From positions 1-64,000 of the forward strand of contig JARLJJ010000043.1 in the NCBI GenBank assembly GCA_031291275.1: 64,000 nucleotides of DNA, read 5' to 3'. The notes beneath the pieces are model-generated. The model worked only from the letters and a program-made list of their open reading frames with translations. It was not told the DNA's origin and made no database searches. Both the position numbers and the translations under genes were made by a program. How positions within the stretch are numbered: the stretch's first letter is position 1; each line of letters opens with the position of its first letter. The DNA comes from Formivibrio sp. Lineage in GTDB: Bacteria; Pseudomonadota; Gammaproteobacteria; Burkholderiales; Chitinibacteraceae. This document shows positions 21,146-30,215 of this stretch, one piece after another.

Positions 21146-21220
21146 TTAAGCAGATAACCCAGTAATGTAAATGACAAACCGCACAGAAAACATTTACATA
21201 ACCAACAAGGGCACAGAAAA

Positions 21221-21282
21221 TAGAAATGGCATTTAATTGGGCGACTATTTTATAAACACGTCTCAATGAATGCCATTTTCTA
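21221..21282 (+). promoter_or_regulatory. Stem-loop in flp1-flp2 spacer
   Basis: TAGAAATGGCATT (21221-21233) pairs with AATGCCATTTTCTA (21269-21282) with one bulged base, leaving a 35-base loop. It ends 7 bases before the flp2 AAGGAG. There is no T-run, so this looks like an mRNA processing, stability or attenuation structure rather than a terminator. Differential flp1/flp2 expression is an inference. Confidence 0.5.
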
Positions 21283-21303
21283 TTCCGATCAAGGAGCCAG
21301 GCC

Positions 21304-21495
21304 ATGCAACGCATTTTGTTGATCGGGCGCACTTTTTGGCAAGACACGGAAGGCGTGACTGCCATTGAGTACGCGCTACTGGCTTCCTTAATCGCAGTGG
21401 CTATCCTGGGTGCCGTATTGGCTTTAAGCACTGCGGTGCAAGATATCTGGATCAGGGTATCCGACTGCGTGGCAAACCCGGCAAGTTGCGCGTAA
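21304..21495 (+). CDS. Flp type IVb pilin (copy 2)
   Basis: A 63-residue Flp paralog with the same processing site as copy 1 (G17 then VTAIEY) and a 30-residue hydrophobic helix. It differs in its tail, DCVANPASCA, which has two cysteines seven residues apart that could form a disulfide. AAGGAG precedes the ATG. Two-Flp loci are known in other bacteria, where one copy usually dominates; which is used here cannot be told. Confidence 0.9.
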   Translation: MQRILLIGRTFWQDTEGVTAIEYALLASLIAVAILGAVLALSTAVQDIWIRVSDCVANPASCA

Positions 21496-21557
21496 AGCCT
21501 TCAGGCGATACGCACAACCCTGCCGGGCAAATTTTTCAAACCCGACGGGGGTGTCCG

Positions 21558-22091
21558 ATGAATGGCATCAGTATTGGCGTACTCGTGGTGCTACTGCTGG
21601 TAGCGGCCTGGGGCGACATTCAACGCCATCGCATTCCGAATACCCTGATTCTGACGGGTTTGGCATTTGCCATCATCCTTAGCGCTTGGCAGGACGGGCT
21701 CTCCGGTCTGCTGAGTGCAGGTGGTGGCTTTCTTTTGGGACTTGGAATCTTTCTGCCGTTTTACTGGTTACGGGCACTCGGCGCCGGAGACGTCAAGCTG
21801 ATGGCTGTGGTTGGCGGTTTTTTGGGGCCAAGTGGCTTGATCGGCGCAGTGCTCGGCACTTTTCTCGCTGGCGGGCTGATGGCTTTGTTGCTGGCCTTGC
21901 GTGCGGGGGTAGTTCGCCAAATGCTGCTAAACATCAAGGGCATGCTGATGGGCGGTTTGATCGACGTGAGCCTGAAACAAATGCCGATCATGAATGCCGG
22001 GCCACAATCGGCGGGCAAGTTGCCCTATGCCGTGGCTATCGCGGTCGGAACGCTCGGCTATCTTTCACTCACCTACGGGGGATGGATATAA
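21558..22091 (+). CDS. tadV: Flp prepilin peptidase (TadV/CpaA)
   Basis: Aspartic membrane protease that removes the Flp and TadE/F leader peptides. The 177-residue protein has the A24 family catalytic aspartates: D20 in GDIQRHRIPN and D78 in GAGDVK. It has six or so hydrophobic helices and lacks the methylase domain of large PilD enzymes. ATG 21558 is selected because the helix begins there; an upstream in-frame start would add 24 hydrophilic residues. Confidence 0.92.
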   Translation: MNGISIGVLVVLLLVAAWGDIQRHRIPNTLILTGLAFAIILSAWQDGLSGLLSAGGGFLLGLGIFLPFYWLRALGAGDVKLMAVVGGFLGPSGLIGAVLGTFLAGGLMALLLALRAGVVRQMLLNIKGMLMGGLIDVSLKQMPIMNAGPQSAGKLPYAVAIAVGTLGYLSLTYGGWI

Positions 22092-22346
22092 ATTTGGCAC
22101 TGAAATGAATAGCTTAGCGGTGAACAAGAAATTATTCCGTCAGGCTTGCCATTTGATAAACCTAGGTTGCAGTGCGGGAAAACACGTTCTACGGTGACAG
22201 CAAACCATAACGAACAAAGTCTTGCTTGCCCTGCGTAGCTTTCAGCAAGCCAGTTGCAATACAGAAGAAAAATTGATCCGGCATTCAAAACGGCGAAACA
22301 AGCCTTTACCGGACAAGAAAAAGAACAAATGCAGGTGGAGAGAATC

Positions 22347-23714
22347 ATGACCACGACCACCAAAACAGGTCAACAAGCGGACGACACGGCCCCCGTGCAG
22401 TCTGTTGGGCCGCTACCGGGCCAGCCGCGAACCGTTGGCGATACCGGCCTGAATTTCCTGTTCCTGATCGAACTATTGACCAAAACGCTGTTCCTGCGCG
22501 GACAGTTGCGGCTGTTTGAAATTGCCGATCACCTCAAAATTTCCATCGGTGTACTGGAACCTTTACTCACTTTCCTGCGCACCGAGCGGCTGTGTGAAGT
22601 TTCCCGCAGCAGTGGTATCGATACCTCGACCGCCTACACCCTCACGGATCTTGGCCGGTTGCGCGCCGAAGATTTTCTGCAAAAAAGCCAATATGCAGGC
22701 CCGGCTCCGGTCAGTCTAGAAACCTATGTGCAGCAGGTCCAACGACAGTCGATCGCCAATATGCAAGTGACTCATCCAGAGCTTGCCAAGGCGTTTAAAG
22801 GCATCGTGGTCAAGGAGAGCATTCTCAAACAGTTTGGTGCCGCCATGAATTCGGGCCGGGCCATTTTTGTCTACGGCCCCGCCGGCAGCGGCAAAAGCTA
22901 TATTTCCGAGCACTTGGTCGGACTGCTCACCGGCGATGTCGCTATTCCCTATGCCATTGTGGTGGACGATGCCGTTATCCAGGTATTCGACCCACTCGTT
23001 CACATTCCGGTCACTCAAACTGAAGCCAATATCTGCCTGGATGGGCGCCGCTCTTGCGATGCGCGCTGGGTACTTTGCCGCCGTCCCGTGGTCAGTACCG
23101 GCGGCGAACTGACCCTGCCAATGCTGGATCTGGATTTCGATACCAGTGCCCGTTTCTATCAGGCACCGCCACAGGTTAAAGCCAACAATGGGCTACTGAT
23201 CATTGATGACTTGGGCCGCCAGATGACGCCCGTGCTTGCACTTCTGAACCGCTGGATCGTGCCATTGGATCGGCGCGTGGATTATCTGGCACTGCATAAC
23301 GGCAAGAAATTCATGGTTCCGTTCGATGTGATCGTGGTGTTTTCAACCAACATGCCACCGCGAGAATTGGCCGATGAGGCTTTCCTGCGCCGCCTGGGCT
23401 ACAAGATCTACATCGGGCCGCTGGACGAACAGGATTACCGCGAGATTGCCAGGCAAGTATGCGCGGAACTGGAAGTCCCGTTCTCCGAAGCGGGAATCAA
23501 CCACTTGTTGCACGAGCATCACTACAAGGAAGGGAAACCGCTGTTTGCATGCCTTCCGCGCGACATCATTGGCCAGGTAAAAGATATTGCCCGCTATGAC
23601 GGGCAGCCTCCGGAAATGTCGCCGGAGCTGCTGGATTGGGCGTGGAGCAATTACTTCGCCCGGGATTATGAGGACATCAAGAATCTCAACTACAGGCAAG
23701 GGGAAGTGAGATGA
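22347..23714 (+). CDS. Winged-helix AAA ATPase in the tad operon
   Basis: A 455-residue protein with an N-terminal region (about 36-115) that looks like a winged helix-turn-helix (LRLFEIADHLKISIGVLEPL). An AAA core follows: Walker A GPAGSGKS at 177-184, Walker B LLIIDDLG at 283-290, sensor-1 VFSTN at 331-335, and an arginine-finger-like FLRRLGYK at 346-353. It is not TadA (present downstream) nor TadZ. ATG 22347 has GGTGGAGAG upstream. The 4-base overlap with cpaB argues for a role in the same pathway, perhaps remodelling or regulation of the pilus machine. Confidence 0.8.
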   Translation: MTTTTKTGQQADDTAPVQSVGPLPGQPRTVGDTGLNFLFLIELLTKTLFLRGQLRLFEIADHLKISIGVLEPLLTFLRTERLCEVSRSSGIDTSTAYTLTDLGRLRAEDFLQKSQYAGPAPVSLETYVQQVQRQSIANMQVTHPELAKAFKGIVVKESILKQFGAAMNSGRAIFVYGPAGSGKSYISEHLVGLLTGDVAIPYAIVVDDAVIQVFDPLVHIPVTQTEANICLDGRRSCDARWVLCRRPVVSTGGELTLPMLDLDFDTSARFYQAPPQVKANNGLLIIDDLGRQMTPVLALLNRWIVPLDRRVDYLALHNGKKFMVPFDVIVVFSTNMPPRELADEAFLRRLGYKIYIGPLDEQDYREIARQVCAELEVPFSEAGINHLLHEHHYKEGKPLFACLPRDIIGQVKDIARYDGQPPEMSPELLDWAWSNYFARDYEDIKNLNYRQGEVR

Positions 23715-24607
23715 AAAACACTAGAGCTGTGGTAATGATCGCAATCTCCGTGATCATCGGGCTGGCCGCTGTTGTGCTGGCATCCAACTGGGTCAAGCAA
23801 CAGGGCTCCATGTCAACCAGCAAGGTCGTCGTCGCAGCCAAGGACATTGATCTGGGTACGCGACTTGCGCCGGAAATGCTCACTCTGGTGGAGTGGCCCA
23901 AAGGCAGTACTCCTTCGGGGGCATTGATGGGAGAAGAGGCATTGGGCTCTTTGCTCAAAGATCCGCAAACCCTGGAGCCACGCGTACTCAAAGTCAGCGT
24001 CCTCAAGGGTGAAGCCATCCTTGAACCCAAACTGGCACCCGTCGGAACAAAGGGGGGATTGTCAGCAGTGATCAGCGAGGGCAAGCGTGCCATCACAGTC
24101 CGAGTCAATGATGTGGTCGGTGTAGCCGGTTTCGCCCTGCCGGGCAACTACGTGGACATTCTGGTCAACACCGAGGACGACAACGCCAAGATAAATGGAA
24201 AGAACGATAAAAGTATTTCCAAAATTGTGCTGGAACATATTCTGGTGCTGGCAGTGGCACAGGAAGCTGGGCGGGATGAAACCAAGCCCAAGGTGGTGAA
24301 TGCCGTCACGCTGGAAGTCTCGCCCGATCAGGCCGAAAAGCTCGATCTGGCACGCAGTATCGGCACGTTGTCACTGGTATTGCGCAATCAAATCGATTCA
24401 GCGCCAGTTACCACAGAAGGGGTATTCAAGCGGGATCTGCTGAACCGTGCGCCTGAAGTTCTCCCCGTAGCGCAAACCAAAACCGTCGAAAAAACAGTGG
24501 TGCGCAAAGTGTATGTGGCCCGCAAGCCTGTCGCCGCGCCCAAACCGGTTCAGAGAGACAAAGTAGAAGTCATCAAAGGAATGGAAAGATCCAGCAACGA
24601 GTATTGA
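23711..24607 (+). CDS. cpaB: Flp pilus assembly protein CpaB/RcpC
   Basis: Periplasmic or outer-membrane-linked component of the Tad secretin complex, 298 residues. It has an N-terminal membrane anchor (residues 7-28), then a SAF-type domain (VVVAAKDIDLGTRLAPEML) and the RcpC/CpaB core with ITVRVNDVVGVAGFALPGNY and VDILV. Near the C-terminus it becomes Lys/Val/Pro-rich. ATGA overlap with the preceding ATPase gene. Confidence 0.92.
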   Translation: MKNTRAVVMIAISVIIGLAAVVLASNWVKQQGSMSTSKVVVAAKDIDLGTRLAPEMLTLVEWPKGSTPSGALMGEEALGSLLKDPQTLEPRVLKVSVLKGEAILEPKLAPVGTKGGLSAVISEGKRAITVRVNDVVGVAGFALPGNYVDILVNTEDDNAKINGKNDKSISKIVLEHILVLAVAQEAGRDETKPKVVNAVTLEVSPDQAEKLDLARSIGTLSLVLRNQIDSAPVTTEGVFKRDLLNRAPEVLPVAQTKTVEKTVVRKVYVARKPVAAPKPVQRDKVEVIKGMERSSNEY

Positions 24608-24712
24608 GGTTGCTGCAAGGGGTTCTTGCCAATCTGGCTTTACCGATTTGCCTGCAATTTGCCGGCACGGATTACAAACGAGTTTTCAGTCTTCGCTATG
24701 GGGAGAGTTGAA

Positions 24713-26266
24713 ATGAGCACACAGGACAAGCAGTACACGATGTTGCCAAACGCCAGCTTAAAGGCTTTGGCAATAGCCTTGGGAGTGGCTTTGGGGCTGG
24801 CAATGCCAATTCAAGCGGCAGCACCAACCCATAAAAAAACCGTGACCAAACCCGCCACCATCAAACAACTGGCACCGAGTGCGCAGCCTGCGTCGGTATC
24901 AACCGGTGGCCCCATTGAGTTTGCCTCGCAGATCAGCGCAACCGTGGGCAAATCCACCTTGCTGAGATTACCTGAGCCAGCATCACGCATCTCGGTGGGC
25001 AGCCCGGAAATTGCCGATGTGATTCTGCTCAACCCGAGCGAGATTTACCTGCTCGGCAAAAAAGTGGGCTCAACCAACATCATCCTGTGGAGCAAAACAG
25101 GCCAAAGCACCATCGTAGATGTCGCTGTCGGCATGGATACCGCCTCGCTGCAAAACAAATTGGCGCAACTGCTCCCCAACGACAAGAACGTCAAGATCTA
25201 TGCCGCAGCAGATACCGTGGTACTGAGTGGTTCGGTATCGGATGCGGTCAAGGTGGACCGGGCGGTCGCCCTGGCGGAAGCCTTTGCCGGCAAGAAAGTG
25301 GTCAATATGCTCAGCGTATCCAGCGTGCAGCAAGTAATGCTGGAAGTAAAAATCGCTGAAATAAATCGTACAGAGCTAGATAAACTCGGGCTCAACTTCA
25401 CATGGCAAAACGGTGCCAACTTCCTGTACGGGATCATTGGCGGCAACAGTGGCATCTACTCCAGACTGGGGGGCGCAGCGTCAGTTGCTTCGGATGGCAC
25501 CATCGGCGCAGCCAACCCCGGCATATTCGGCTCAAGTTCGGGCAATATCGGTACAGTGGGCATCAGCAGTAACAATCACACCTCCGGCCTGATCGATGCC
25601 AAGAACAATGACAGCCTGGTCAAGATTTTGGCCGAGCCCAATATCGTGGCCATCAGCGGGCAGGAAGGCAGTTTCCTCGCCGGCGGCGAAATCCTGATTC
25701 CGGTTCCGCAATCAAACGGCACAATCTCGCTGGAAAGCAAGCAATTCGGCGTCGGTCTGCGCTTCACGCCCACGGTGCTGGATCAAGGACATATCCAGAT
25801 GCGGGTGCAACCGGAAGTCACCGATCTGGTGGGCTTTACCAATGTAGCCACCAGTGGCTTGGGCGCATCTACCCTTGTTCCTACGCTCACCACCCGACGT
25901 GTATCCACCACGGTGGAATTGCGCGAAGGGCAATCCCTGGCCATTGGTGGCCTGCTGCAGGATGGTACGCGCAGCTCGATCAACCGCTTCCCGCTGTTGG
26001 GCGATATCCCGATCCTGGGTGCCTTGTTCCGCAGCACGGAATACCAAAAAGACAAAACCGAGTTGCTTATCGTCGTCACTCCGCGCCTGGTCAAGCCGCT
26101 TGATGCCAACTACACCCTGCCGACCGATGCCTACAAGGAACCCACGAAGAAAGAACTCTTCCTGGATGGGAAACTTGAAGGCAAGACCGCCAGCGAGCCT
26201 GCGACCGCACCGAAACCAGATGCCCAACCGCAAACCCCCGCGCCTAGCGGCTTCCAGATGAAGTAA
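24713..26266 (+). CDS. cpaC: Tad secretin CpaC/RcpA
   Basis: Outer-membrane secretin ring through which the Flp pilus passes, 517 residues. A signal peptide ends near PIQAAA (about residue 38). The N-terminal pilus-formation domain contains SRISVGSPEIADVILLNPSE and is followed by a BON-like segment. The secretin core ends with VELREGQSLAIGGLLQDGTR and PLLGDIPILGALFRS, both family hallmarks. ATG 24713 follows GGGGAGAG; longer in-frame starts add residues ahead of the signal peptide. The tail is Pro/Ala/Lys-rich. Confidence 0.93.
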   Translation: MSTQDKQYTMLPNASLKALAIALGVALGLAMPIQAAAPTHKKTVTKPATIKQLAPSAQPASVSTGGPIEFASQISATVGKSTLLRLPEPASRISVGSPEIADVILLNPSEIYLLGKKVGSTNIILWSKTGQSTIVDVAVGMDTASLQNKLAQLLPNDKNVKIYAAADTVVLSGSVSDAVKVDRAVALAEAFAGKKVVNMLSVSSVQQVMLEVKIAEINRTELDKLGLNFTWQNGANFLYGIIGGNSGIYSRLGGAASVASDGTIGAANPGIFGSSSGNIGTVGISSNNHTSGLIDAKNNDSLVKILAEPNIVAISGQEGSFLAGGEILIPVPQSNGTISLESKQFGVGLRFTPTVLDQGHIQMRVQPEVTDLVGFTNVATSGLGASTLVPTLTTRRVSTTVELREGQSLAIGGLLQDGTRSSINRFPLLGDIPILGALFRSTEYQKDKTELLIVVTPRLVKPLDANYTLPTDAYKEPTKKELFLDGKLEGKTASEPATAPKPDAQPQTPAPSGFQMK

Positions 26267-26277
26267 AGGAGACAGCC

Positions 26278-26559
26278 ATGCAAAACTTATCAATCAAACT
26301 GATTCTTGCTGGTTTGGGGACATCCATTGTTCTGGCCGGCTGCGCATCGTCGATGCCGGTTCTCGACAGCAAAATGGGCGATGCGGTGAACCTCGCCAAG
26401 GCCCAACAAACCCTGAATCCGGATGCCTCGATGGATACCACGCCAGCAGTAGGCTTGGACGGCAAGGCGGCCGGCGCGGTAATCGACAAATACCACAAAT
26501 CTTTTGAAACACCGCCGCCGGTAGTAAACACCTTCACCATTGGTGTGGGTTCAAAGTAG
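26278..26559 (+). CDS. Small Tad-locus lipoprotein
   Basis: A 93-residue protein with a lipoprotein signal: a hydrophobic run and lipobox LAGC (Cys at residue 22). The mature part has no motif I recognise (AKAQQTLNPDASMDTTPAVG). Eleven bases after the secretin gene, it may act as a secretin pilotin or ring stabiliser in the manner of small Tad lipoproteins; this rests on position and the lipobox only. Confidence 0.75.
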   Translation: MQNLSIKLILAGLGTSIVLAGCASSMPVLDSKMGDAVNLAKAQQTLNPDASMDTTPAVGLDGKAAGAVIDKYHKSFETPPPVVNTFTIGVGSK

Positions 26560-26590
26560 CCGTAGCAACTCCGCATAGGAGGTGATCGAG

Positions 26591-27946
26591 ATGAAAAACA
26601 GAATTCGTAACACTCCCAGCTCCAGACAACGGCAGCGTGGCGTGGTGGCGATTATCGTCGGTTTGTCCATCTTCATTCTGGTGGGCATGCTTGCCTTGGT
26701 CCTGGATCTCGGTCACCTTTATATTGCTAAAACCGAATTGCAAAACGCAGCCGATGCGGCAGCGTTAAGTGGCGCAAAAGAGCTGGATGGCACTTTTTCC
26801 GGCATCGGCAAAGCGCAGACCCGAGCCATTCAGGCCGCAGGGGATAACACGTATGACCTCAATGCATCCTCAGTAGTCATCACCAGCGCCAATCTCTGGG
26901 TGGGCAGTTGCCCCGACGATGGCTGCATGGTTCCAATCAGCAATGTCACCTCCAATGCCTTGGCTTCCGACAAAACCTTTGTCAAGGTGGATACCGGCCA
27001 GCATGCACTGAACACATGGTTTTCTCCTATCTGGAACATCCTCCAAACACAAACTTTCGGTTTGGCCGTGGCCGGGAAATATGTGGTCGATGTTGCGCCC
27101 ATTGCAGTCTGCCAATTACCTGATCCGGGTACGACCAATGAACTGGGTTATGAACGGGGAGTATCTTACAAGGTAAGTGATGCCAATCCCTTGGGGCCGG
27201 GAACGATGTATTGGATTGATCCTGAATCGAACACGCCAGGCAGCTGCTCGGTTACCAGCACCAACGCAACCCTGCCCTACGTGTGTACCGGAAAAACCAG
27301 TTACACGCCGATTGTCGGCCAGACCGTCAATACCAATACCGGGATTTCCGACCCACAACTGGAAGCACTTGATTCCCGTTTTGACGTATTCAACTCAAAA
27401 AACAAATGCGATCCAGGCACGGCCCCACCCGACACCAACATCAAGGAATACATTTTTGATGACAAAACGGCGGGAGCACCACGCGACTGGATGGGCACAG
27501 ACCCTACACGGCAAAGCATCAAATTCCAGACAGTTTCAGGCAAATACCAACCGGTTCCTTACTCAAGCCGAGTAGCGACGGATTATGGCGTTTTGTGGTC
27601 GGCCTTCCGCCCGACCAGCGCAACCGTATCTCAATGGTCTTCCTTGTATAAACAGAGTGCGACCAGTTATCCGGAAACCTCGCCCTACGCCCAAACCAGC
27701 GGCGCGTTTTTCCAGGCCCCGAGTTCTGCACACGGCCCCGGGAAAACCGGGCGGCGGATCATGAACCTGACCATTGTGGACTGTACGACTGCTGGCGGGG
27801 TTTGCCGACCGGCTACCGTCGTGGGCATCGGTAAATTCTTTTTGCAAAAGAAGTCCAATGAGCCATCCAACAAAGAAATCTATGTCGAATTCGGGGGCTT
27901 GCTGACAACGCCGTTTCCGCCTAACGAGATACGGCTGTATCGATAG
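26591..27946 (+). CDS. TadG-like pilus-associated protein
   Basis: A 451-residue protein with a basic N-terminus (RQRQRG) and a Tad-type helix VVAIIVGLSIFILVGMLALV, followed by LDLGHLYIAKTELQNAADAA, typical of TadG N-termini. I see no VWA metal motif, unlike the TadG at 17171. The ectodomain contains several Cys (SCPDDGC, VDCTTAGGVC). Start 26591 is chosen because it sits 8 bases after AGGAGGTGATCG, an almost full-length match to the 16S anti-Shine-Dalgarno, the strongest RBS seen in this window. Confidence 0.83.
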   Translation: MKNRIRNTPSSRQRQRGVVAIIVGLSIFILVGMLALVLDLGHLYIAKTELQNAADAAALSGAKELDGTFSGIGKAQTRAIQAAGDNTYDLNASSVVITSANLWVGSCPDDGCMVPISNVTSNALASDKTFVKVDTGQHALNTWFSPIWNILQTQTFGLAVAGKYVVDVAPIAVCQLPDPGTTNELGYERGVSYKVSDANPLGPGTMYWIDPESNTPGSCSVTSTNATLPYVCTGKTSYTPIVGQTVNTNTGISDPQLEALDSRFDVFNSKNKCDPGTAPPDTNIKEYIFDDKTAGAPRDWMGTDPTRQSIKFQTVSGKYQPVPYSSRVATDYGVLWSAFRPTSATVSQWSSLYKQSATSYPETSPYAQTSGAFFQAPSSAHGPGKTGRRIMNLTIVDCTTAGGVCRPATVVGIGKFFLQKKSNEPSNKEIYVEFGGLLTTPFPPNEIRLYR

Positions 27947-27960
27947 CAGGAGAGTCCGCC

Positions 27961-28422
27961 ATGTGCACAAAACGCAAAACAATAGCCAGACGCAAGGAAA
28001 ACGGGGTTGCTGCCGTGGAATTCGGCTTGCTGATCGTTTTCTTGTTGGCCATCGTTACCGGCATCATCGAGTTTGGCAAAGCGTTCTGGTATTACGATGC
28101 CTTGGTGAAAAGCACGCGCGATGGTGCGCGCTTCCTTTCCCTGTCCAGGGTGTCACCAACAGTGGGCATTGACTCCGGCTCGATTAGCCAGGCTAAAGAT
28201 CAGGTAGTTACGGCTGTCTCGGCCGCAAACGTACCTGGCTTTACCTCTGGTTATGTATCAGTGAGCTGCGACCCAAACTGTACGGTCCCAGACTACGTCA
28301 CGGTGAGCATCAGTGCTTACCCGATAACGATCGGTGGATGGATACCTGTTTTTGTGCCGACAGGCACGACGACATGGACCAGTACGCTCTCTCCTTATAC
28401 CACCATGCGCTACATGCGCTAA
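27961..28422 (+). CDS. TadE-like pseudopilin
   Basis: A 153-residue minor pilin-like protein. The prepilin segment is GVAAVEFGLLIVFLLAIVTG (Glu +5 after Gly), then IIEFGKAFWYYDALVKSTRDGARFLS, characteristic of TadE. The ectodomain has CDPNC, a possible disulfide. It sits between TadG-like and TadF-like genes with gaps of about 10-15 bases. Confidence 0.86.
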   Translation: MCTKRKTIARRKENGVAAVEFGLLIVFLLAIVTGIIEFGKAFWYYDALVKSTRDGARFLSLSRVSPTVGIDSGSISQAKDQVVTAVSAANVPGFTSGYVSVSCDPNCTVPDYVTVSISAYPITIGGWIPVFVPTGTTTWTSTLSPYTTMRYMR

Positions 28423-28432
28423 GGGGCGTGCC

Positions 28433-28936
28433 ATGCAAAATTCAATCTTAAAACGATTCCATCACCAGCAAGGAACATCAGCCGTTGAGTTTGCGCTGAT
28501 TGCCATCGTTTTCTTTACTTTACTGCTCGGCATCATTGAATTCGGCCGCTTGTTTTATGTGTGGAATACCGTGCAGGAAGTTACCCGCAGAGCAGCGCGT
28601 GAAGCTGTCGTTCGTTGGGTAAGTGATGCGGACACGGCAAAAAACCTGGCACTGTTTGGTGGCACGGCCCTGCCTGCTGGCGCGGAAGTCACCACCGCCA
28701 ATATCACTATTGATTACCTGGCAGCAGACGGCAGTGTGCCCTCTCCGTTCCCTGCCAGCGCTACAGACAATATCTCGGCGTGCCTGGCTGGCCCAACAGG
28801 ATGCATTGCAACAGTTCGCGTCTCCATCAGTGGGGCGAGCTATGTCCCGATGATCGGCTTGTTCACATTCTTGTCGATTCCTCTCCCGGCATCGACGGTA
28901 ACCATGCCAGCAGAAAGCTTGGGATACCACTTATAA
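28433..28936 (+). CDS. TadE/TadF-like pseudopilin
   Basis: A 167-residue minor pilin-like protein with GTSAVEFALIAIVFFTLLLG as processing site and helix, then IIEFGRLFYVWNTVQEVTRRAAREAVVRW. The ectodomain has a Cys pair, SACLAGPTGC. ATG 28433 follows AAGGGG, eleven bases after the previous stop. With the preceding gene it forms the TadE/TadF pair usual for Tad loci. Confidence 0.86.
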   Translation: MQNSILKRFHHQQGTSAVEFALIAIVFFTLLLGIIEFGRLFYVWNTVQEVTRRAAREAVVRWVSDADTAKNLALFGGTALPAGAEVTTANITIDYLAADGSVPSPFPASATDNISACLAGPTGCIATVRVSISGASYVPMIGLFTFLSIPLPASTVTMPAESLGYHL

Positions 28937-28969
28937 AGATATTAGGAAAACAACAAAAAGGGGAGCGCC

Positions 28970-30133
28970 ATGAGAATCGTGGCCATGTCGCAAAATCAAC
29001 CAATTCTGGATGAATTGCGTCGCTATCTCGTTGTAGAAAAAAGCCCGTTTGAGGTTACTTTTTCCAATGGGGACATTTCGCAGGTAGGGATTGTTGTCGA
29101 TCAACGCCATCCCGACCTCCTCATTTTTGACACGACAAGCAGCATACCCACACCATTAACCGAGCTGGAGCATGTTACCTCGCGCTACCCTAGCATGGCC
29201 GTTATCCTGCTGGCGCAATCAAATTCACCCGAATTTCTCACCGAAGCCATGCGAGTAGGCGTGCGCGAAGTCATTCCGCCCCCCCTTTCCAGCCAGAAGC
29301 TTCTGGATGCGGTATTCCGTGCGCAAAAAAGAACAGCACTAACCACTACGCGAGCACCCAAAGGCAAGGTCCTTGCTTTCATTGCTTGCAAAGGCGGTAG
29401 CGGCGCCACATTTCTTGCCGTCAATCTGGGTCACATCCTGGCCACATCCAGCGGGAAACGGGTGGTCTTGCTTGATCTGAACCTGAATTTTGGCAATGCA
29501 TCCTTGTTTGTTTCAGATCATGCGCCAGCCAACACCATCGCCGATGTCGCCAGCAACATCCAGCGACTGGATGCCTCCCTTCTTACGTCGAGCATGGTAC
29601 AAATTCTGCCCAATTTCAGCATTCTCGCCGCACCGGAAAGTCCCGAACGGGCATCAGAGGTGAAACCAGAGCATCTTGACGCACTGATGGATCTGGCCAC
29701 CACGCATTATGATTTTGTGATTCTGGATATGAGCCGGACTCTGGATTCCGTCAGCGTGCGCGCACTGGATCGCACTGATGTCATTTTCCCGGTATTACAG
29801 GAAACACTGCCTTTTATTCGCGATGCCAAACGGCTGCTTGCCACATTCCACGCGCTGGGATACGGCAGAGAAAAAATAAACCTGATAGTCAACCGTTACG
29901 AAAAAGGCGGCGATATCCGGCTCGAAGATGTGGAGAGCACCTTGGGAATGCAGGTCACCCACACGATTCCGAACAGTTTCCGGGCAGTATCGGCATCAGT
30001 GAACCAGGGGGTTCCGGTTATGAAAATTGCCCCGCACGACCCAGTCACAAAAGCTTTGTTGCAATGGGCAAAAACGTTGTCTACAGAGCCCAATGTCAAA
30101 CAAGGTGGCTGGTTGGCAAAGATGTTTAATTAG
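28970..30133 (+). CDS. tadZ: Flp pilus assembly ATPase TadZ/CpaE
   Basis: A 387-residue protein with an N-terminal atypical receiver domain (residues 1-120, ending VREVIPPPLSSQKLLDAV) and a MinD/ParA-like domain. The deviant Walker A reads KGGSGAT at 141-147, keeping the signature Lys but with Ala where the P-loop Lys normally stands, a known trait of CpaE/TadZ proteins. TadZ localises the Tad machine, often to a pole. It is upstream of the motor gene tadA. Confidence 0.9.
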   Translation: MRIVAMSQNQPILDELRRYLVVEKSPFEVTFSNGDISQVGIVVDQRHPDLLIFDTTSSIPTPLTELEHVTSRYPSMAVILLAQSNSPEFLTEAMRVGVREVIPPPLSSQKLLDAVFRAQKRTALTTTRAPKGKVLAFIACKGGSGATFLAVNLGHILATSSGKRVVLLDLNLNFGNASLFVSDHAPANTIADVASNIQRLDASLLTSSMVQILPNFSILAAPESPERASEVKPEHLDALMDLATTHYDFVILDMSRTLDSVSVRALDRTDVIFPVLQETLPFIRDAKRLLATFHALGYGREKINLIVNRYEKGGDIRLEDVESTLGMQVTHTIPNSFRAVSASVNQGVPVMKIAPHDPVTKALLQWAKTLSTEPNVKQGGWLAKMFN

Positions 30134-30215
30134 ATGCGATGGGATGCAACAGGGCGCACATTGCCCCTGATCGAACAACCGCAATTTGAATGCATTTAGA
30201 TGAAGGGGTGTGATC

